Positions 9,792 to 21,901 of a stretch of DNA of 26,608 nt are shown here, piece after piece. The stretch's first letter is position 1. Each line of letters begins with the position of its first letter. Under the pieces are notes generated by a model that saw only the letters and a list, made by a program, of their open reading frames with translations, did not search any database and was not told where the DNA came from. The position numbers were made by a program, and so were the translations under genes. The DNA is from Terramyces sp. JEL0728 (Eukaryota; Chytridiomycota; Chytridiomycetes; Rhizophydiales; Terramycetaceae), in NCBI GenBank assembly GCA_027603945.1, contig JADIIU010000158.1:1-26608 (forward strand). The letters are read 5' to 3'.

Positions 9792-12700
9792 TCACATTTT
9801 GCCCAATAGAATTTCGTCAATCATACGATTCATCTGTTCTTTGCGAGGTTTCAAGTCAACTCCAAGCTTGGCGGACAAGTTATCTCTAATTTGTTTCTTT
9901 GTAAGTGTCATCAAATCAGCACCAACCAAAGATTGTTTGATTTCAAAGAACAACTGTTCATCTGTAATGACTCCACTGTTGGCTGGATATGGTCCAGGCA
10001 CACCAGCGCCAACCGGAGATGGTGAGTTGCCATACGATACCATTGACAAGTGTCTTGTATTAGTTGGCCCGTCATAAACTGAGCTGGCAGTGTAGTCATC
10101 GTGAAGAACTGGCGGCATACCGTGGCTTTTAACTGAAGACTGGAAGGAAGATCCTGATACGACAGATTCTTGTTCCCATAAATCATTCTCTTCGAAATCG
10201 CGCCATCTCTTCAACGGAATAGATTTAGGATCGAATGGCTCGGTATCAGCAAGATAGACAGTCTTTTTACCTTCACCAACAACCACACGAGTGTTACCCC
10301 ATGAAAAGTCATCAAAGTGCCAGAAAGAGTAACATGGAATCCAGAATGAAATGATTGGCATTGCAAGCAAGTAGATAAACATCCATGCAATGTGTTGCCA
10401 TTCTCTCTTGAGGACGAATATAATTACTTGAAGACCATAAATAGCTGAAATCAAAATAATCGAGAGCAGTGGGAATTGTTCAGTAGAAGTAATTGCAGCA
10501 TAGATCAAGTACCCGATATAAAGAATAGTGGCTGGAGCAACAAATGTGGCAAACAAATCCAACATTACAATGAAACGCATAGAGAAACAGCAGAAACCAC
10601 AAAGCTGTTCTAGTAGAATCAGCTCCAACAAGTTGTGGACAGTCGAGTTGATCCATCTACGTCTTTGAGACAACAACACAGCCCATCTATCTGGAGCAAC
10701 GGTGTAACAACGAGCCTCAGCAGCAAACTTGGTTTTCATTCTAGGGAAATGTTTCAGCAATAAGGTAGTCAAATATCTATCTTCGCCCAAGTGGAGCAAG
10801 TTTTGTTTGTGTAGAGTATCAACAGTGTTTTCAGCATAATCGGCAAGGATGCTTGGAGCCACCAAAACTGGGATATTCTTTGAAGCAGATCTAATACGGT
10901 ACATGGAGAAACAACCAGGTAAACAAGTAACCGACCCAAACAATGATTCGAATTGTTTTGCCAAATGATGGGAAATAAAGTATTCGTAAACCTATCATAA
11001 ATAGTCAATTACCTGAATCATAGTTACCCAAGAATCCTTTTCATTAGCAATCTTTGTTTCACCACAAAGACCCATAACAGTGGTATCATTCACCATCACA
11101 GACACCATCCTATTCAGCCCTGAGGCTTCTACTTCAGTATCAGCATCCACCATCAATATAAATTCATAGAAGCTGGGTGACACACCAATAATATTCTTCA
11201 TTTGATGGTACAGTTCCAATTCCATTGGAGAGAATTCAGAGTTGAAATGAACGCGGTTTAGGAAACGCATCAAACAAAGTTGGGAGTCACGCTTACCTCT
11301 GTTACCAGGCTTGCTACGTTCAGTTGGAGCACCACACTTGACAATAACAATGAATGGAACAGAGTGGCCACGAATTTCGTACAGACCAGAGTAAACTTTA
11401 CCCATATTGAATTGTTTGCTACCGTCACCCAAAGAGTTGAATGGCAGCGCTTCTGGGTTTTGAGAGTGGTCAACGCCAAGGATATCCAAAACGATACGCG
11501 GGGTTGGACGATCGTTGCCAGAACCGATAATCATACCATCACAAATAACAACCAGTAGTTTCCTCTTGTCGTCATATTTCAGCGTAGAGAGGGAATCAAT
11601 AGTTTTGGTCAGTGATTCGACACCTTCAGTATAACATGGAACCATCAAAATCACAAACTTGTCTGCAAGCTCAGGATCATGCTTGGCACCAAATTGGAGG
11701 GCTGCCAAGAACTTTACACCAATGACAGCAACCAGGAGAATGGAGGAACCAAAGAGCAAGTAGTTGGAAACACGACACTGGATTGTGTCACGACGATCAA
11801 CAGTGCCGATATAAAACATATTATTGATACAAGCCAACGAACCATCAAAGTTTGCATTCGTATTCGAGGCTCTAGCTGCCTTCCACTGTTTAGTAATATC
11901 TTTTCCTTGGTTGTTTGGCCCAAAGAGATCCATAATAGCCTGGTCAAAGACACCGCCCCCAAGAGTTAGCATAGTAGAAGTATAGTAAACATTATCAAAG
12001 AGAACAATATAAATCTGGGATTAGCAAAAAATACCTGCGAAGTAGATGAAATAGCATTAATAGTTTGCATGGACCAACCAATTCTCCCTTTGGCGTATTG
12101 GTACATGTTACCGAGATACTGCTGTGCCAAACCGTTTGGTGCCAATTGTCTGTGAGTAGTCTGGAAAGCTTGAGGAACAGTGTCACGTTTCATCCATTGG
12201 ATGTTGCTGTCCAAGTTATCCCACTTCTTGTTGGTTGGTGCAGGGATGCCTTTGCACAAGTTTGTCCAAGAGTCTTGCAAAAAGAATAAGTTAGAAACAT
12301 CCAATCCATAGAATTGCTCAAATCTAAAGTTTTGGATACCAGTAGGTCCTAAAGCAGAAACACCATAAGCTTTCTCGTGACTAGACATCAAGTCATCAAC
12401 ATAAAAGTATCTGCCATAAGCAGAAACCCATGGGTTTGGAGTTTTGCTTCCAAAGTTGGGTGTGGATTTCATCTGAACTTCACTCTGAGTCAATACCGGG
12501 ACTTGAGGACAAATGATGTAACGCATACCAATAATGATAAACAGTAAAGCACAACACATCAAGAAAATAATGATACATAATGCCACCTTTTCTCTCCATG
12601 CCATTCTAATATCTGGACGTTTCATGCCGCCGCACCATGAAAGGAATGGAGATGGAATCCACCAAGTAAAGAACCAAGTGCAGCAAACCCAGCATTTACG

Positions 12701-15353
12701 AGATCTAGTAATATCTTCAGTTCTGTCAATAATTTCTTGGTGAAGCTCTGGCTTAACATCGCCGCCTTTACCAAGTTCGATATCTTTCTTGGTTTTAGAG
12801 CCTCTTCCACGTGGATCGTCAGCATAGTTGTATTCAGAATCCATATTAGATTCAGCTTCAGAAAACATATCTTCTTCTCTTGGTGCGATACCTCTGACTT
12901 TGTCCCATTCAGACCCTTGATCGGATGTAGTGTAGTTTCCAGAGGAACGAGTTTCCAAGTTAACATCTCTGTTAATATGGCCATAGGCTTGCTCAATCCA
13001 TCTCCATTTGCTTGCAGAGAGGAACAGCATTGTATTACCATAGGCAACTTCGCGGGCAGGCCAGTATTGAGAGTTGATGAACTGTTTAACTTGATCGATA
13101 GATCCAGCCCCTCCTCTCGAAGAAATAGAAGTGCTAAGCAAGCTGCCATACTTTTTAATGAATGCATCATAAGTAATGCAGTCGCCCAAATCAATATCGT
13201 ATTGAGCTTTGAATGCAGCCAATTCACGGATATTTAGCAAAGCCAGCTGCTCTTTGACTCTGTTGGCATCAAATACACCACCAGGGGTTGCAGATGGCGA
13301 AAGACAAAAGATATTCCAGTGTTGAGAATCTTTTACTGCATCCAACAATGTTTCGACAGATGATTTTCCAGAACTGAATTGCAATTGTTTTTCTTCTGGA
13401 GTTGCATCCGCCTTCTTCTTTTTTCTCTTCATTGACGGTTGACGCAATGGTTCATTAGTCTTCTTTGCACCAGATACTCTTCCACTCTTGCCAGAGGTAA
13501 CTGCTTGGATACCATTTTGTTTAGAGAACAAGCTGGCAACAAAGGAGATTTCAGACTCGTCCTTGTCGACATTTAATGCAGCAGTAGAGCCTCTGAACAA
13601 GGAAACGAAATCAGCCATTACAGAGTCGTCGTCCAAGAAGGAATCAACATCATAGTCAACAGTAGGTCCTTGGAGGTAGTGTCGGATACCGAAAAGAGAT
13701 TTTGGACTTCCAGTGTTGGTGGCCATTCCAGATGCACATTTAGCAGAAGGAATAAAGTTTGGATTTGGCTTCAAAGTGCTATCAAGATTAGCAACCATTT
13801 CCTTTGCAACAGTAGAGTCAGCTGGGACATCCAAAGCACTAGCTTTGTCCAAAAGCGAGAACAGACCTGGGATTCTAGTTGTGCCTTCATACAAATCAAT
13901 TACGGATTGGTTATCTGGATAATCTGAAGAAATAACAGAAATTCCTTGCGCTTTGAATAAATCTATAGTGCGGTCAAAGTTTTCATTGTGAATGTAATGG
14001 ATCAATCTTTCTTGGCAGTAGTTGTAGTAGAATGTATCCAATTTAGCAAATGGGGTTCCAGCCTGCGATTCTTGGAACCATGGGAAATCTAGTACACCAA
14101 TGGTACAGTCAACTTCGGCTTCAGGCTTGCATAGTCTTTCATTCAAATGTTCAATAATCCAAGTAAACATCAAGGAGTATAAAACTTGGGCCAAAGCATC
14201 TCTTTGGTCAGAAGCACCATCTTCCTTCAAGAAAGAAGAGAAAGTATCAGTTCCCATCATCTTGGATTTGTACAAGATTGTATTTTGCAGTGATTCAGAT
14301 GATACACCTAATAACTGAGCAATCAAATGTAAAGTATCCATGTTCTTGATAGTACATGCTTCGTTTGGCTTCTTGTCGTCATCGACAAAGATCAAATTGC
14401 CCAAATGAAGAATACCAGCCAACACTTTGAAAATTTGTGCTTGGATACGTTTACCAACACCTAGTGATTTCAGATTATCGCGCAGCAACTCAAACTTTTG
14501 AGCATCTTCGGTAGTAGGAGTTGCATCTGCACTTGCAGCAGGAGTGGCAGGCTTCTTGCCGATGGATTTAGATCTGCCCAAAGTAAGCTTTCTTCCCAAA
14601 GATACACTTCTGCTTAGTGTTTGAGTAACAGCGTACGCACCTTTAGTGTAAACAAAAATAGAAGGATCGGTAATAAATAGAGCTTGCTTTTCTTCGGCAG
14701 TTGCGCCAGCCAACAATTGATAAAAAATGTTGAACGGTCTTTCGCCGTCCAAGAGAGATTGTCCATTGATGACTCTCCCCTTGTTCAATCCATAGTCGAG
14801 TAATTTCACACCAACCATTCTACCAGCATCCGAGTACTGATATTCAGTATAGCGTCCGAAAGCGGAAGCACCAACAGAATTTGATGATTTATAAGCCCCA
14901 AATGCATCCAACAAAGGTTCCATTTTAGCAGCTCCAGACAAAACCTTTGACTTTTTTTTCCCATTCTTTGCAACATCGATCAGCTGCTTTGAAAGGATCA
15001 TTCTGTTTTGCGACTTTCCAGATCCAGCTTGTCCACTAGATTAATAATAATTACATGAAAACTACTGTTTGATCTTGTTTTTTTTGTATCATCAAATTGA
15101 ATGCGTCGGAAGCTATTTGCAGGACGTGAGGAGATAGAGAATTTACACTGTCGTCAGCAAACTTTTGTTCAGAAACAGAAGCATACTTTTGGCCGTTACC
15201 GTCCTGCGATCCAAGGACAAGCAGATTATTTGATCCGATGAATGTTGCGGAGCGCTGGACAGCGAACCTTTCCTGTAGAGTATAAGTTACATCTGTATCT
15301 TTATTTTGCGACAAATAGAGAGCAACGTCGTCGGTCTGAGTTGCCCAATCCAT
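9792..15353 (-). CDS. Chitin synthase with N-terminal myosin-like domain (class V/VII type, 1833 aa)
   Basis: A plasma-membrane enzyme that polymerises UDP-GlcNAc into chitin at growth sites. Exons are 15353-15055, 15035-12035, 12014-11013 and 10991-9792; introns are 19, 20 and 21 nt. The N-terminal half is myosin-motor-like, with P-loop GQAGSGKS at residues 101-108. The switch I region ([11 protein letters not shown] near 152) and switch II region (LDFPWF near 416) depart from the myosin consensus. Then come a transmembrane pair around [13 protein letters not shown], a cytochrome-b5-like stretch, more helices and the catalytic domain with the DADTE, EDRYLT and QRRRW motifs. A C-terminal DEK_C domain closes the protein. 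The order and length match fungal myosin-motor chitin synthases. The start MDWATQTDD resembles the family N-terminus; no ATG lies in frame upstream. Confidence 0.95.
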
Positions 15354-15930
15354 CCTTCTTTTAGAGAAAAAAATGCAACTCGATTCAGACGCCCATAAAT
15401 ACGCCACAAACAATCGAGTTGGAAGGAAAACAAAGAGGACAAAGCCACTCTATTTATGGCCAACTGATCAAAAAGTATTTGCGTTTATTGACAGTATTCT
15501 TTGTATTAGATCATCTCTCGTGTTTTGGTGTGCACTTTCTTGCACAGAAAACCCTCACTTTTTTTGCGGCAAAGCAACCCAAAAATCTGGCGTTTCGAAT
15601 TGGATCTTGCAAATACTGCCATAGTCCGTTGGGTGTAGTCGGAAATCATCGCTCTTTCTATAATAATTGTTCCAGTTTAGCTTGGTTTTATTTATCTCAA
15701 TATGGATATCGTCTCAACATGCGGTCCAGTTAGCCTTCAACTTTGTGATTTTGGACGATAATTTTCCCGCTGATCTGGTTCTTTGCTTGATCTACCATCA
15801 TTTAGTGTTGTAATATTATGCAGCGGGACATTGACATTGATCAATCGGAAAACAAGGTCCGCTCAATATTCATTTGACCTACGGCAAGTATACCTAGAGG
15901 AAACAGCTCGCAAACAGAGAATGCTGTTTA
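15354..15930. promoter_or_regulatory. 577-bp interval: chitin synthase upstream region and SURF1 3' flank
   Basis: No supported gene. An open plus-strand frame (15419-15733) lacks an ATG start and has no family resemblance. The stretch is AT-rich with homopolymer runs, and presumably holds the chitin synthase promoter. A TATAAA-like element could not be placed with confidence. Confidence 0.3.
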
Positions 15931-16661
15931 TTAGAATAACTTGAACTTTTTCCTTCTGGCAAGCATATACGCACTAACAAGCGACAATGAAAACCTACAT
16001 GAAAAACACTTACCACGTAATAGCATACTCCATATGATTATTCTTGAAATTAGCAGCCGGCACTCGTAACAGCAAAACATCTCTCTTATTAACCACAGAA
16101 TCTACATTAATATTACTCACCCGCCGTTAATTCAACTAGGATGGGTTCTGAATCAGTTTCTTTGGCCATGGATTCTAAATCTACAGAGTACCACAAGTTA
16201 TTTTGTGGTTCGTTTTTTAGCCGCATCGAGCTATTAGATTCACCTTGCCGTAAACACCCTTCAATTTCAATTTCACCTTTGATTGCTCTGTTTTTATCTA
16301 GGTCATCTCTGGATATCCAACCACGGTTTACTAGTATTTGTTTGCCAGATGTTAATTTGAATGGGGTTATGCACAAGTATCCTGAATTCGTTATATGCTC
16401 TGTTTGTGGATCGTAGTAGCCATGCTGGTTTCTTGGCCTTACCCCGCATAGCATTTCCTTTTCATTTAAATATTCTCCTGCTTCTTTTATCCGCATGAAT
16501 TGTTTTTCATTTGTGATTTCATCTGGTAGTTTATTTGTCTGTTTCTGGAGCCGTTCTGCCTGCGCGATTAGGTTTTGTTTCCACTGGAGTCTCTGTATTT
16601 CCCATATTCCTAATCCTGTTGTTGTTAATGGTACTGCCCACAAGAAATTTATTTTACTCAT
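15931..16661 (-). CDS. SHY1: SURF1/Shy1-type cytochrome c oxidase assembly protein (230 aa)
   Basis: An inner-mitochondrial-membrane protein needed for heme a insertion and Cox1 maturation in complex IV. Exons are 16661-16121, 16101-16014 and 15994-15931; both introns are 19 nt. The family pattern is clear: an N-terminal membrane segment ending GLGIWEIQRLQWK, VRPRN, then LTSGKQILVNRGWI and a C-terminal NFKNNHMEYAITW that continues, after the last intron, into a second membrane helix (FSLSLVSAYML) and a basic tail. The intermembrane-space domain lies between the two helices. The protein starts almost directly at the first helix and shows no separate presequence. An additional 5' exon was looked for and not found, but a TATA-like element 40 bp upstream supports this start. 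Convergence with fungal SURF1 motifs is strong. Confidence 0.92.
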
Positions 16662-16700
16662 ATTTTTCTTTTTCCAGATTACTTGAAAATAGCGCTGATA

Positions 16701-16707
16701 ATTTATA
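16701..16707 (-). promoter_or_regulatory. TATA-like element upstream of SURF1
   Basis: TATAAAT on the minus strand, 40-46 bp upstream of the SURF1 ATG at 16661. It is close to the carboxypeptidase stop at 16778, so the whole promoter has to fit within about 115 bp. Confidence 0.45.
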
Positions 16708-16777
16708 GAGTATTAAAACACCAAAGCAAACGCACTTTAAACCACAGTTAATTCGAAAAAAGAACACTGTGATTTAT

Positions 16778-18053
16778 TCAATGTAGGGCAGCGTATTTCC
16801 AAGCAGCAACAGCGCCAGCCAGAGTTTCTTTGCCAGCAGGAACAATATACTTTGCAGGCAGCAGGAATCCACCACCCAAGAACCCGGTTGGCCTCAATTC
16901 AACAGCAAACGAATACTTTACGCCCAACTCTTGGTAGATATAATCAACACTTGACCCAGATGCTTGATAAATGGTGTTACAGATATCTCGTTACTAATCA
17001 ATTACCTCCATTTTTGAATCGCAGACCGTTAACTGATTTGATTGCTTTGACTGCTGCATTGGACGCATTCATCAAATCTTTTTCATCCTTGTTCTTGTAA
17101 TTGCAATCATGGCCAAAAGGAAACATGAATAGCTGGCTGTAAGCATGGAAATCGATATAGGAAACTACATTTGACAGAGACCTGATGTAATTTGTTATTG
17201 CCTGTACTTCTTTTGAGCTGCCTGGCGATGGACCATAGAAAGCGTCAGAGCAAGGATCACCAGAAGCACCTGGTTTACTCCAAGCAAACGGAAAGTTTCT
17301 ATTAGGATCAGTTCCTGCATTAGCATCCATTACCTATACAACCACCATAAGGTTCTCTGTTTTTCCTATTCATTCGATCTCCTTTAGGGTTTCTCGTATA
17401 GTCATATCCGTCAACATTCAAAACTGGGATGACATGAAAAGTGAATTGTTTGCGCAAGTAAATAGAATCTTTGTCTGTGCCTATTTATAAGTCTCGTGCA
17501 TACCTTTACTGATAGCGTTTGCAATGTAGACAACAGTCGCTGGGCCAATCCATTCTCTAGCATGAATTCCACCGTGAAAAACAATATTTTTATCACCAGT
17601 GCCAAACTTTACTCCATTAATTTCAGCGCCTAGAAAGGTTTTCCCCAAGTAAATCTTTTCACTATCCGGAAGAGTCTCCAAAAACGATTGGTAAACCAGT
17701 GTATCTTGGTAATCAGAAAATATCCGTTCTTCGCTGAGTGTAAAATCATCCTTGAATTTCAGCATATTATCAATCGAGTATTTGGCTTCCTCATCGACTC
17801 GTTTTTGCACGTCGTCAATATAGATTCTGCTCTTGATTCCAATTGCTTTTGACTTTATTTCATTGTCGAGTGATTTAGGGACACGCACGTCTACCATGCC
17901 GATTGTATTTTCAGTCCATAGATCTAGATGGTACTGATCAACCAGATTGGAGAGTAATTGTTGCTGGGATTTTGTATCAATTTCAAAGCGGTACACTTTG
18001 CCTTCGTATTTCTTTTTGCAATAGACTGACAATAAAAGAAGGAAAATATTCAT
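16778..18053 (-). CDS. M14 zinc carboxypeptidase (carboxypeptidase A-like, 404 aa)
   Basis: A secreted or vacuolar exopeptidase that removes C-terminal residues. Exons are 18053-17504, 17480-17334, 17314-17006 and 16986-16778; introns are 23, 19 and 19 nt. A short hydrophobic start ([12 protein letters not shown]) may be a signal peptide, followed by an activation propeptide and then the catalytic domain. Zinc ligands are His164 and Glu167 (HGGIHAREW) and His289 (IDFHAYSQ). The Asn-Arg of TDPNRNF fits the substrate-binding motif, and the catalytic Glu is Glu365 (FAVELRPTG). Length is normal for a pro-carboxypeptidase A. The 23-nt intron is the longest in the window. TATAAAG lies at 18084-18090, 31 bp upstream of the ATG. 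The signal peptide is short, so its cleavage is uncertain. Confidence 0.94.
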
Positions 18054-18357
18054 TTTTGCTGTTTTCTCTTTTACTTACCCTGGCTTTATATGAATGTCAC
18101 CTGTCAAATCAGTGCACTCTGTCGTTGGTAGTAAGCAATAACTTGTGTACCTATAAGCAGATAACCGTTTTTAACATGCTGCTGAAGCTGCAACAATAAT
18201 TCAAGGTACAACTAAGCACGTGGTTATTGCCTATGATGAAAGAATTTGCAAGTATACAGGACTGGCAGGGAAGGAAATCTGCAAGAGAAATCCAGTCTAT
18301 CAAAGAACCACGGATGAAACATAGAGTCCCCAAGCAAGCCCCAGTGCTTTGCAAAAA
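18054..18357. promoter_or_regulatory. Divergent promoter of carboxypeptidase and SH3-SAM-PH gene
   Basis: 304 bp between two divergent starts. TATAAAG on the minus strand at 18084-18090 serves the carboxypeptidase. Nothing clear was found for the plus-strand gene. The small open frames here are interrupted and carry no family resemblance. Confidence 0.4.
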
Positions 18358-20194
18358 ATGCAAAGACTGATAGTCTACGGAAAACACAACTTTCTAGCAG
18401 AAGAAAGCGACGAAATATCATTCAAAGCAGGTGAGCCTATCATAGTCCTTGAAAAAGATGAAAATTTTGGAGACGGATGGTGGACTGGCCAGAATATGAA
18501 TGGAGATGTGGGAATATTTCCAATGAACTTTGTTACTCTGAACAATAATCCGAATTCTGCAAAGTCTAATTTGGATATATTGCTGGAGGATTTGGAAACT
18601 GTGGAATTTCCGGATGATAATGTCTACCAATGGGATTGCAATCGAGTTGCAGATTTCATTTCATCAATCGGTTTCGATAACTTGAAGCATTTATTTATTG
18701 GTAAATATTACTAATTTAGAACATAATGTCGATGGAGCAAGATTGTTGGATAGCACTATTGCTAGTTTGAGGATGATTGGTGTCGATGTGCTGGCGAATA
18801 GAGTCAGAATAATGCATGAAGTTATTACTTTAAAAGAGACGCACAGAAAAGACGATCAATCTGATACAACGGACATTGAAATTCATGATAATCAAGTAGA
18901 AATCGGAGTAGATACAATCAGAGATACTACCGAATACATAGATAGCCATATAGAACCAGAGAAAAATACTACAGCTCCATTTGCAACAGATGGCGACAGT
19001 CCAAACACTCCAGAAACAGAGACGAGCCACAATATTCCAAAATCAAATATAGATTCTGTAATTAGGAAATATGAATATTTACCAGATATTATCCCGGAAC
19101 CATCTCTAGATTTCTCTGAAACTGACCAGGAAATAGAAAGGGAAGCCGGCCCTACAAAAGAAGATCAAATCCTAACATCCCAAATAAGACTCTCGGACCA
19201 AGTCATAAATGGAATGAGCCAAGATATAAGATACTCTGATCCAAAATCAGAGGAAATCCAAGCAGACTTGGCCTACTCTGATACTAGTTCGCAAGATCAA
19301 GATATACCCAGAATGACAAATTTAGCAGACTCTGAATTTGACTTTGAGTTTGAAAAGACTCTTGGAGAAATTAAATTGTCTGAAAAGTTGATTAAAGAGA
19401 AATTGATTGAAAAAGAAGAGGAAAAAGAACGAGAATTAAAGCAGCTGCCATTGATACCAGAGGACAGTGTTAAAACAGTAAGCGGTGCTAACAATAGATT
19501 AATGAAGAAATTGAAATTATGGATTACTATGCACCAGAAAAAACAACTTCACTAAACATTAATACCAAAATGCACAATGATTTCAAAATGTTTGCCGTAA
19601 AACAAAAACGATCCAGGTACACGTTTTTAATCCTAGTATCGCTCAATCAATGTCGACCCTGACTAGAAAGCTTTCGCTACGAAGAGAATCTAACGCAATC
19701 CCGGTCCCACAGTTTGACGACAGTAATCTAAGAGCATACCTACAGGTCAAACAAGAATCAGAATTAATGTCGCATAGAAAGAAATGCATCCTAAAAGCAT
19801 CATCAATCTACATATTCAAAAAAGATGTACATATTATTAACTGTAGGACCAGCAGCTATCGCAAATTGTACATTTAAACGATCCTTCGTCAATCTTGCCA
19901 TCAGACAAACCAAATTCATTCATGATTAAAGATACAATCAACCAAACCAAAACTGCCTTTACTTGTTCAACACAATTAGAAATGATTACGTGGGTAAACA
20001 AGCTAGTTAGGGCTACTCAACCGCCGATACATAAATCACCGTTGATACCGATAAAGAACGCTAATAGGGGGCATTTAAAGGACGGGATTATGGGAAAGAC
20101 TGTTAAATTGCAAGAAATTAAACGGCCAGCTAGTTTTATGGGGAAAGCTAAATTCATGCCGGAACGGTACAAGCGATACTCTTTAGAACAATAA
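18358..20194 (+). CDS. SH3-SAM-PH protein, Boi1/Boi2/Pob1-like (585 aa)
   Basis: Exons are 18358-18700, 18720-19477, 19498-19616, 19637-19826 and 19847-20194; introns are 19, 20, 20 and 20 nt. Residues 1-60 form an SH3 domain (ALYDF-like YGKHNFLAEESDEISF, then DGWWTGQ and GIFPMNFV). Residues about 90-155 form a SAM domain (WDCNRVADFISSIGF... LLDSTIASLRMIGV), split by the first intron. A long acidic, low-complexity middle part follows, with one charged helix rich in Lys and Glu. A PH domain sits near residues 436-530 (LRAYLQVKQ to EMITWVNKLVRA). This order is that of Boi-family polarity proteins, which link exocytosis and Cdc42 signalling at growth sites. The yeast proteins carry a proline-rich middle that is not obvious here. 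Function in polarity is inferred from architecture. Confidence 0.85.
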
Positions 20195-20291
20195 ATTAGT
20201 TTTAAACAGCGTGATAAACTGCTTAGTCAAACATAGATTGGGAAAACTACCGAAAAAGTCGCTTAAACTAATATTCCACGAAAGAATGAAA

Positions 20292-21638
20292 TTATACATT
20301 GGTTTTACTTAGATGAGCTTGAGAATTTTGAAACAATGATTTCCACATGAAAGCCTCACTCAACAACAGCTCAACATCTTTTTCCTGCCAATCTTGCGTC
20401 GGTAACGATTGTAAATGCATCATAATATCCTAAATTAGAGCCACTTACTTGAAATTCCATCTTTTTCAATGTTGCACTCCACTTGATCAGAAAAGCTGCA
20501 CAAACGTACAAGTGGAATTCAGAGAACGAGTCGTTGCCGTCAGCCTGCGTTAATTCAACGTACCAAGTACGAATCCCACATACGGATAATCAGGTTGAGT
20601 GATATTTCTCGCATTAGCAAACAATTCATCCATCTGAACGCGAATTGAATGAATTCCACTCCTTGTTGCTGTAAATGCTGGGATAATGGTGCTTGATAAG
20701 GAAACAATTACCATCCACTCTAGTGATAAGTTCTTTTAGTCGCGATATTTGTCTGGTAATCCCAGGCTGCGCATGTGTATAATTGTCTTGAATACCATCC
20801 AACAGTTTAGTCAGACACCAATACGAATCGGCTTCGACATTTGTCAATTGTTCTTTTGATAGCGACTCCAGTGTATTATTTTCGATATTTTCTGGAATGT
20901 ATTCTAGTAGGAACACCTGAAAAAATGGAGTCAGCAAGTCGTTTATTCCTTGTACATATCCTGAAGCCGGGTGCCTGATTGCCCAGACGTATAGTATTCG
21001 TTCTAGCGATTGTTGCGCGATAGGACTTTGATATAGTACTATATGAGCATTGGTTCTTTGAATATCTATATGTATCTGGATTAAGATCAAGTACTTGGTG
21101 TGACAACTGTTGATCTAGACCTGCTGTGCCTCTAGAAAACGATTGCGATACAAATTCCTCATATTCTTTTCTTTTTCTTGACAATGTTGCCTCTCTCCTG
21201 TCTGAATTTGCTGGAAGGTACCCCTGGATTAAATAAAATCACCATTAGCAGTTTCCACACTGTCGGTCTGATTTCATCGGGTATCCCTGGCCAAGCTAGT
21301 TTCCTTAGTATTTCAAAGTCAAGATTTGGCATATCTAGTAAATCTTTAAATTTCTTGCATCTGATAGACAGCGAATTCAGTTTCGCAATTTCCTGTTCCA
21401 TCTTTTGCTCTTGCGTTTGCACTACAGGAGCTTGTTAATTACTGCATTACTTTCTTTCTTTTTGCTCATTTCTTGCTTTTCGTGTACTTGGTGATCGTTT
21501 GTATAACTGGTTAAGATTCGGGTACCTCTTTACTCCTAAGATTCCTGTTCCTAATCCAATTGCGGTGCGATCCTGACCTATCGATTTGAAGGAAATATTG
21601 TTTGGCTTTGGAGCTTCTTTCCAAAGATTTGTTGCCAT
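20292..21638 (-). CDS. GYP1: TBC-domain Rab GTPase-activating protein, Gyp1/TBC1D22 type (403 aa)
   Basis: It stimulates GTP hydrolysis by Rab/Ypt proteins in Golgi traffic. Eight exons: 21638-21526, 21506-21451, 21430-21243, 21223-21095, 21075-20712, 20691-20564, 20544-20449 and 20429-20292. The seven introns (19, 20, 19, 19, 20, 19 and 19 nt) make this the most intron-dense gene here. The TBC domain starts near residue 97 (LAWPGIPDEIRPTVWKLL, GYLPANSDRREATL). The arginine finger is Arg169 in IHIDIQRT and the glutamine finger is Gln204 in GYVQGIND, so both catalytic residues are present. VEFIQFAFRWMNCLLMRE, then FHLYVCAAFLIKW, match the TBC1D22/Gyp1 subfamily. The chosen ATG (MATNLWKEA) has an A-rich context. 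Splicing the first two introns together is what restores the frame. Confidence 0.93.
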
Positions 21639-21901
21639 TTTTTGTATTTGTTGGAGTGGCTTTCCACCCACATTGTTGAGTTAGCTGAGTGGCATTAGTG
21701 CTATCGATTATAGCTGAGTGGCATTAGTGCTATCGATTATAGCTGAGTGGCATTAGTGCTATCGATTATAGCTGAGTGTATCGATTATAGCTGATTAAGA
21801 TAGCAGTATTCTCATCCTAGAAAATCAAAAACTAAGTGAATCTCAAAGAATCCACTCTAAAAGCCTACGGATAATGCGGTATTTGCTGGTTTATTAAACT
21901 A
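21639..21901. promoter_or_regulatory. Upstream region of the TBC gene, carrying a minisatellite
   Basis: 263 bp between the KEX1 stop and the TBC start. The array at 21683-21796 takes up almost half of it. No TATA element could be placed. KEX1 and TBC are in the same orientation, so the KEX1 terminator also has to lie here. Confidence 0.4.
21683..21796. repeat. 29-bp minisatellite, three full copies plus shortened copies
   Basis: Three identical 29-bp units (AGCTGAGTGG to ATCGATTAT) lie at 21683-21711, 21712-21740 and 21741-21769. A fourth copy at 21770-21788 has an internal 10-bp deletion, and a fifth fragment runs to 21796. Perfect identity suggests recent expansion. Each full unit contains an ATCGAT palindrome. 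It lies 45-160 bp upstream of the TBC gene start. Confidence 0.9.

Noticed and set aside
11280..14318. Several plus-strand frames of 60-170 codons opposite the chitin synthase exons
   Set aside because: They are antisense shadows of the conserved coding sequence and have no independent features.
15419..15733. A 104-residue plus-strand frame upstream of the chitin synthase
   Set aside because: It starts with TTG, has no ATG in a reasonable context, no family resemblance, and lies in the expected promoter region.
18059..18078. A 20-nt GTAAGT...CAG segment just before the carboxypeptidase ATG as a 5' UTR intron
   Set aside because: It has no TAAY-like branch element, and coding continuity cannot test it; no support beyond its ends.
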